Shown in pieces: positions 5,177-5,938 of a DNA stretch of 5,938 bases. The stretch is from Microcaldota archaeon. Lineage in GTDB: Archaea; Micrarchaeota; Micrarchaeia; Micrarchaeales; CABMGC01. Under the pieces are notes generated by a model. That model made no database searches. It was not told the DNA's origin and was given only the letters and a program-made list of their open reading frames with translations. The stretch spans positions 1 through 5,938 of the forward strand of contig JAKBRL010000039.1 of NCBI GenBank assembly GCA_021845465.1, read 5' to 3'. The first letter of the stretch is position 1, and every line of letters begins with the position of its first letter. Both the position numbers and the translations under genes were made by a program.

Positions 5177-5385
5177 ATATAGACTCGGATCGGATAGGAA
5201 ATGTGAGTGGAATGCACGTTAGGTATATAAGCTTGACATTCAATTCAAGAGATATGAATGATGTTTTTTCTGGAGGTATAGCCTCTGCGGTGCAGCAGGC
5301 ATCGGAAAGCCATACCGTAGAAATGAGAGAATGTTCTGCAGGCATATATGAAAACCACACAGTTTCAGATGGAAGGTGTCACTAA
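5173..5385 (+). CDS. Unrecognised 70-aa gene within the nuo operon
   Basis: ATG at 5173 shares bases with the nuoH TGA (ATGA), and TAA at 5383-5385 is followed at once by the nuoI ATG, so the frame fills the whole space between two complex I genes. The 70 residues are soluble, with no membrane segment or signal peptide. They suggest a strand (about 14-25, MHVRYISLTFNS), a helix with small residues (28-43, DMNDVFSGGIASAVQQ) and a second strand (46-53). The tail is rich in His and Cys, with C54 and C69-H70 last. Codon choice (AGA, AGG, ATA) matches the neighbours. The frame is open further upstream inside nuoH (to 5113), but that part overlaps NuoH. A Met at codon 14 (5212) with purine-rich sequence before it is an alternative start. 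It matches no complex I subunit I know. It may be a lineage-specific accessory or assembly protein, but the function is unknown. Confidence 0.6.
   Translation: MNIDSDRIGNVSGMHVRYISLTFNSRDMNDVFSGGIASAVQQASESHTVEMRECSAGIYENHTVSDGRCH
5371..5378 (+). promoter_or_regulatory. Strong Shine-Dalgarno site of nuoI
   Basis: GGAAGGTG lies seven bases before the nuoI ATG at 5386 and matches the archaeal anti-Shine-Dalgarno sequence well. It is embedded in the last codons of the 70-codon gene. It supports the ATG at 5386 as the real nuoI start, and means nuoI need not depend on translation of the small gene upstream. Confidence 0.6.
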
Positions 5386-5748
5386 ATGATAGAGCCGCTT
5401 ATTGAGACAGTAAAAGCACTTGGAAAGAAGAGATTCACAGTAGAATATCCGGAAGAGAGGGAGTCCCTTCCTGACGATTACAGAGGCATGCTGAAACTTG
5501 ACATTGAGACATGCATAAGCTGCTCTGCGTGTGCAATTATCTGCCCTAACAAGACAATAACTATGGTCGAGATAATGACAGACAGGGGGCTTAAGAAAAT
5601 GCCTCAGATAGGAATAGAGAGATGCCTTTTCTGCGCTCTCTGCGAGGAGGTATGTCCTCCCAAATGTCTTACTCTCGGAAAGAATACGGATGTTTATGAG
5701 ACTTACGACAAGAGGAGCCTTATAAAAAGGCCGGAGGAGTTAGTGTGA
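5386..5748 (+). CDS. nuoI: Complex I subunit I (NuoI/TYKY-like), two [4Fe-4S] clusters
   Basis: This 120-residue ferredoxin-like subunit carries clusters N6a and N6b and wires electrons to N2 in NuoB. Both cluster motifs are complete: C43-x2-C46-x2-C49-x3-C53-P and C80-x2-C83-x2-C86-x3-C90-P. An extra C94 follows the second motif. The first 42 residues include an amphipathic region and Y-P-E-E-R-E-S-L-P-D-D-Y-R-G, the NuoI-type lead-in that distinguishes it from free ferredoxins. The segment between the motifs (54-79) is normal for the family. At 120 residues it is at the short end for NuoI. Because no NuoG gene lies next to it, NuoI may be the point where electrons enter, from a ferredoxin or an unlinked oxidoreductase; that is inference. 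Its TGA shares one base with the nuoJ ATG. Confidence 0.96.
   Translation: MIEPLIETVKALGKKRFTVEYPEERESLPDDYRGMLKLDIETCISCSACAIICPNKTITMVEIMTDRGLKKMPQIGIERCLFCALCEEVCPPKCLTLGKNTDVYETYDKRSLIKRPEELV
5733..5739 (+). promoter_or_regulatory. Shine-Dalgarno site of nuoJ
   Basis: GGAGGAG ends eight bases before the ATG at 5748 and lies within the last codons of nuoI. It decides the nuoJ start in a frame that would otherwise be hard to place at the window edge. Confidence 0.6.
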
Positions 5749-5938
5749 TGGTATCAGAAGCTTATATGCTAATAGTAGCGGCATTGGCCTTAACCGGAGG
5801 TTTATCCGTCTTCCTTTCCAGAAGGCTTCTTCATGCTGTCCTGGCCCTGACTTTTGTATTTATAGGAAGCGCTATTGTCTTTGCATTCCTTGGGGAGGTT
5901 TTCATAGCGCTTATCCAATTGTTCGTCTTTGTCGGAGG
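5748..5938 (+). CDS. nuoJ: Complex I subunit J (NuoJ/ND6-like), N-terminal part, cut by window end
   Basis: The frame runs from ATG 5748 through the last base of the window without a stop, showing 63 codons. The protein is hydrophobic, with helices at about 6-22 and 28-48 and the start of a third. The order matches the start of NuoJ: a first helix, a short basic turn with S-R-R-L-L-H-A-V-L-A-L, a second helix, then F-L-G-E-V-F-I-A-L-I-Q and V-F-V-G-G. The last part corresponds to the family's A-x-x-Q-x-x-V-Y-V-G-A, which contains the third helix with its pi-bulge. NuoJ lies next to the quinone-coupling region of the membrane arm. The start is supported by the GGAGGAG site and by the TGATG junction with nuoI. 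The rest, and probably nuoK, L, M and N, lies downstream. Confidence 0.88.
   Translation, partial: MVSEAYMLIVAALALTGGLSVFLSRRLLHAVLALTFVFIGSAIVFAFLGEVFIALIQLFVFVG

Noticed and set aside
1..5938. CRISPR arrays, insertion sequences, tRNA or rRNA genes, attachment sites.
   Set aside because: No regularly spaced repeats, transposase-like frame, terminal inverted repeats or tRNA-like cloverleaf elements were seen on reading. The window is almost fully occupied by coding sequence.

Overview
The window looks like a piece of an archaeal chromosome. The evidence is heavy use of AGA/AGG and ATA codons, AT-rich TATA-like promoter sites with very short or no leaders, a PriX-like primase-domain protein, and a complex I gene cluster that lacks the NADH-oxidising module. 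The layout (A-B-C-D-H-I-J, with H directly after D) resembles the eleven-subunit Nuo/Fpo-type complexes of Thermoplasmata, halophiles and some DPANN archaea. I cannot fix the lineage from this sequence alone. A Thermoplasmata-like or acid-mine (ARMAN/Micrarchaeota-like) source is an inference.

Left part (1-1356, + strand): three closely packed genes. First is the 3' end of a gene whose product resembles the archaeal primase accessory subunit PriX. Next is a 49-residue cysteine-rich zinc-finger protein (449-598), too short for most gene callers. Last is a spermidine-synthase-like Rossmann-fold protein, joined to the zinc-finger gene by an ATGA stop/start overlap. A 90-residue protein of unknown function lies convergently on the minus strand (1383-1655).

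Middle (1656-1733): an AT-rich divergent promoter region serving the minus-strand gene and the nuo operon.

Right part (1725-5938, + strand): the nuo operon, nuoA-nuoB-nuoC-[30-codon ORF]-nuoD-nuoH-[70-codon ORF]-nuoI-nuoJ (cut by the window end). Most junctions overlap or abut. NuoB, C, D and I form the hydrophilic arm, which passes electrons through two [4Fe-4S] clusters in NuoI to cluster N2 in NuoB and then to quinone at the NuoB/NuoD interface. NuoA, H and J are membrane subunits. The quinone-site His and Tyr of NuoD, the four N2 cysteines of NuoB and all eight cluster cysteines of NuoI are present, so the complex looks functional. NuoE, F and G, which usually lie between nuoD and nuoH, are absent from that place, so the electron donor is probably not NADH bound by NuoF.

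Most worth a second look: the 70-codon gene that fits exactly between nuoH (ATGA overlap) and nuoI (TAA directly followed by ATG) and matches no complex I subunit I know, and the 30-codon frame that fills the nuoC-nuoD gap.
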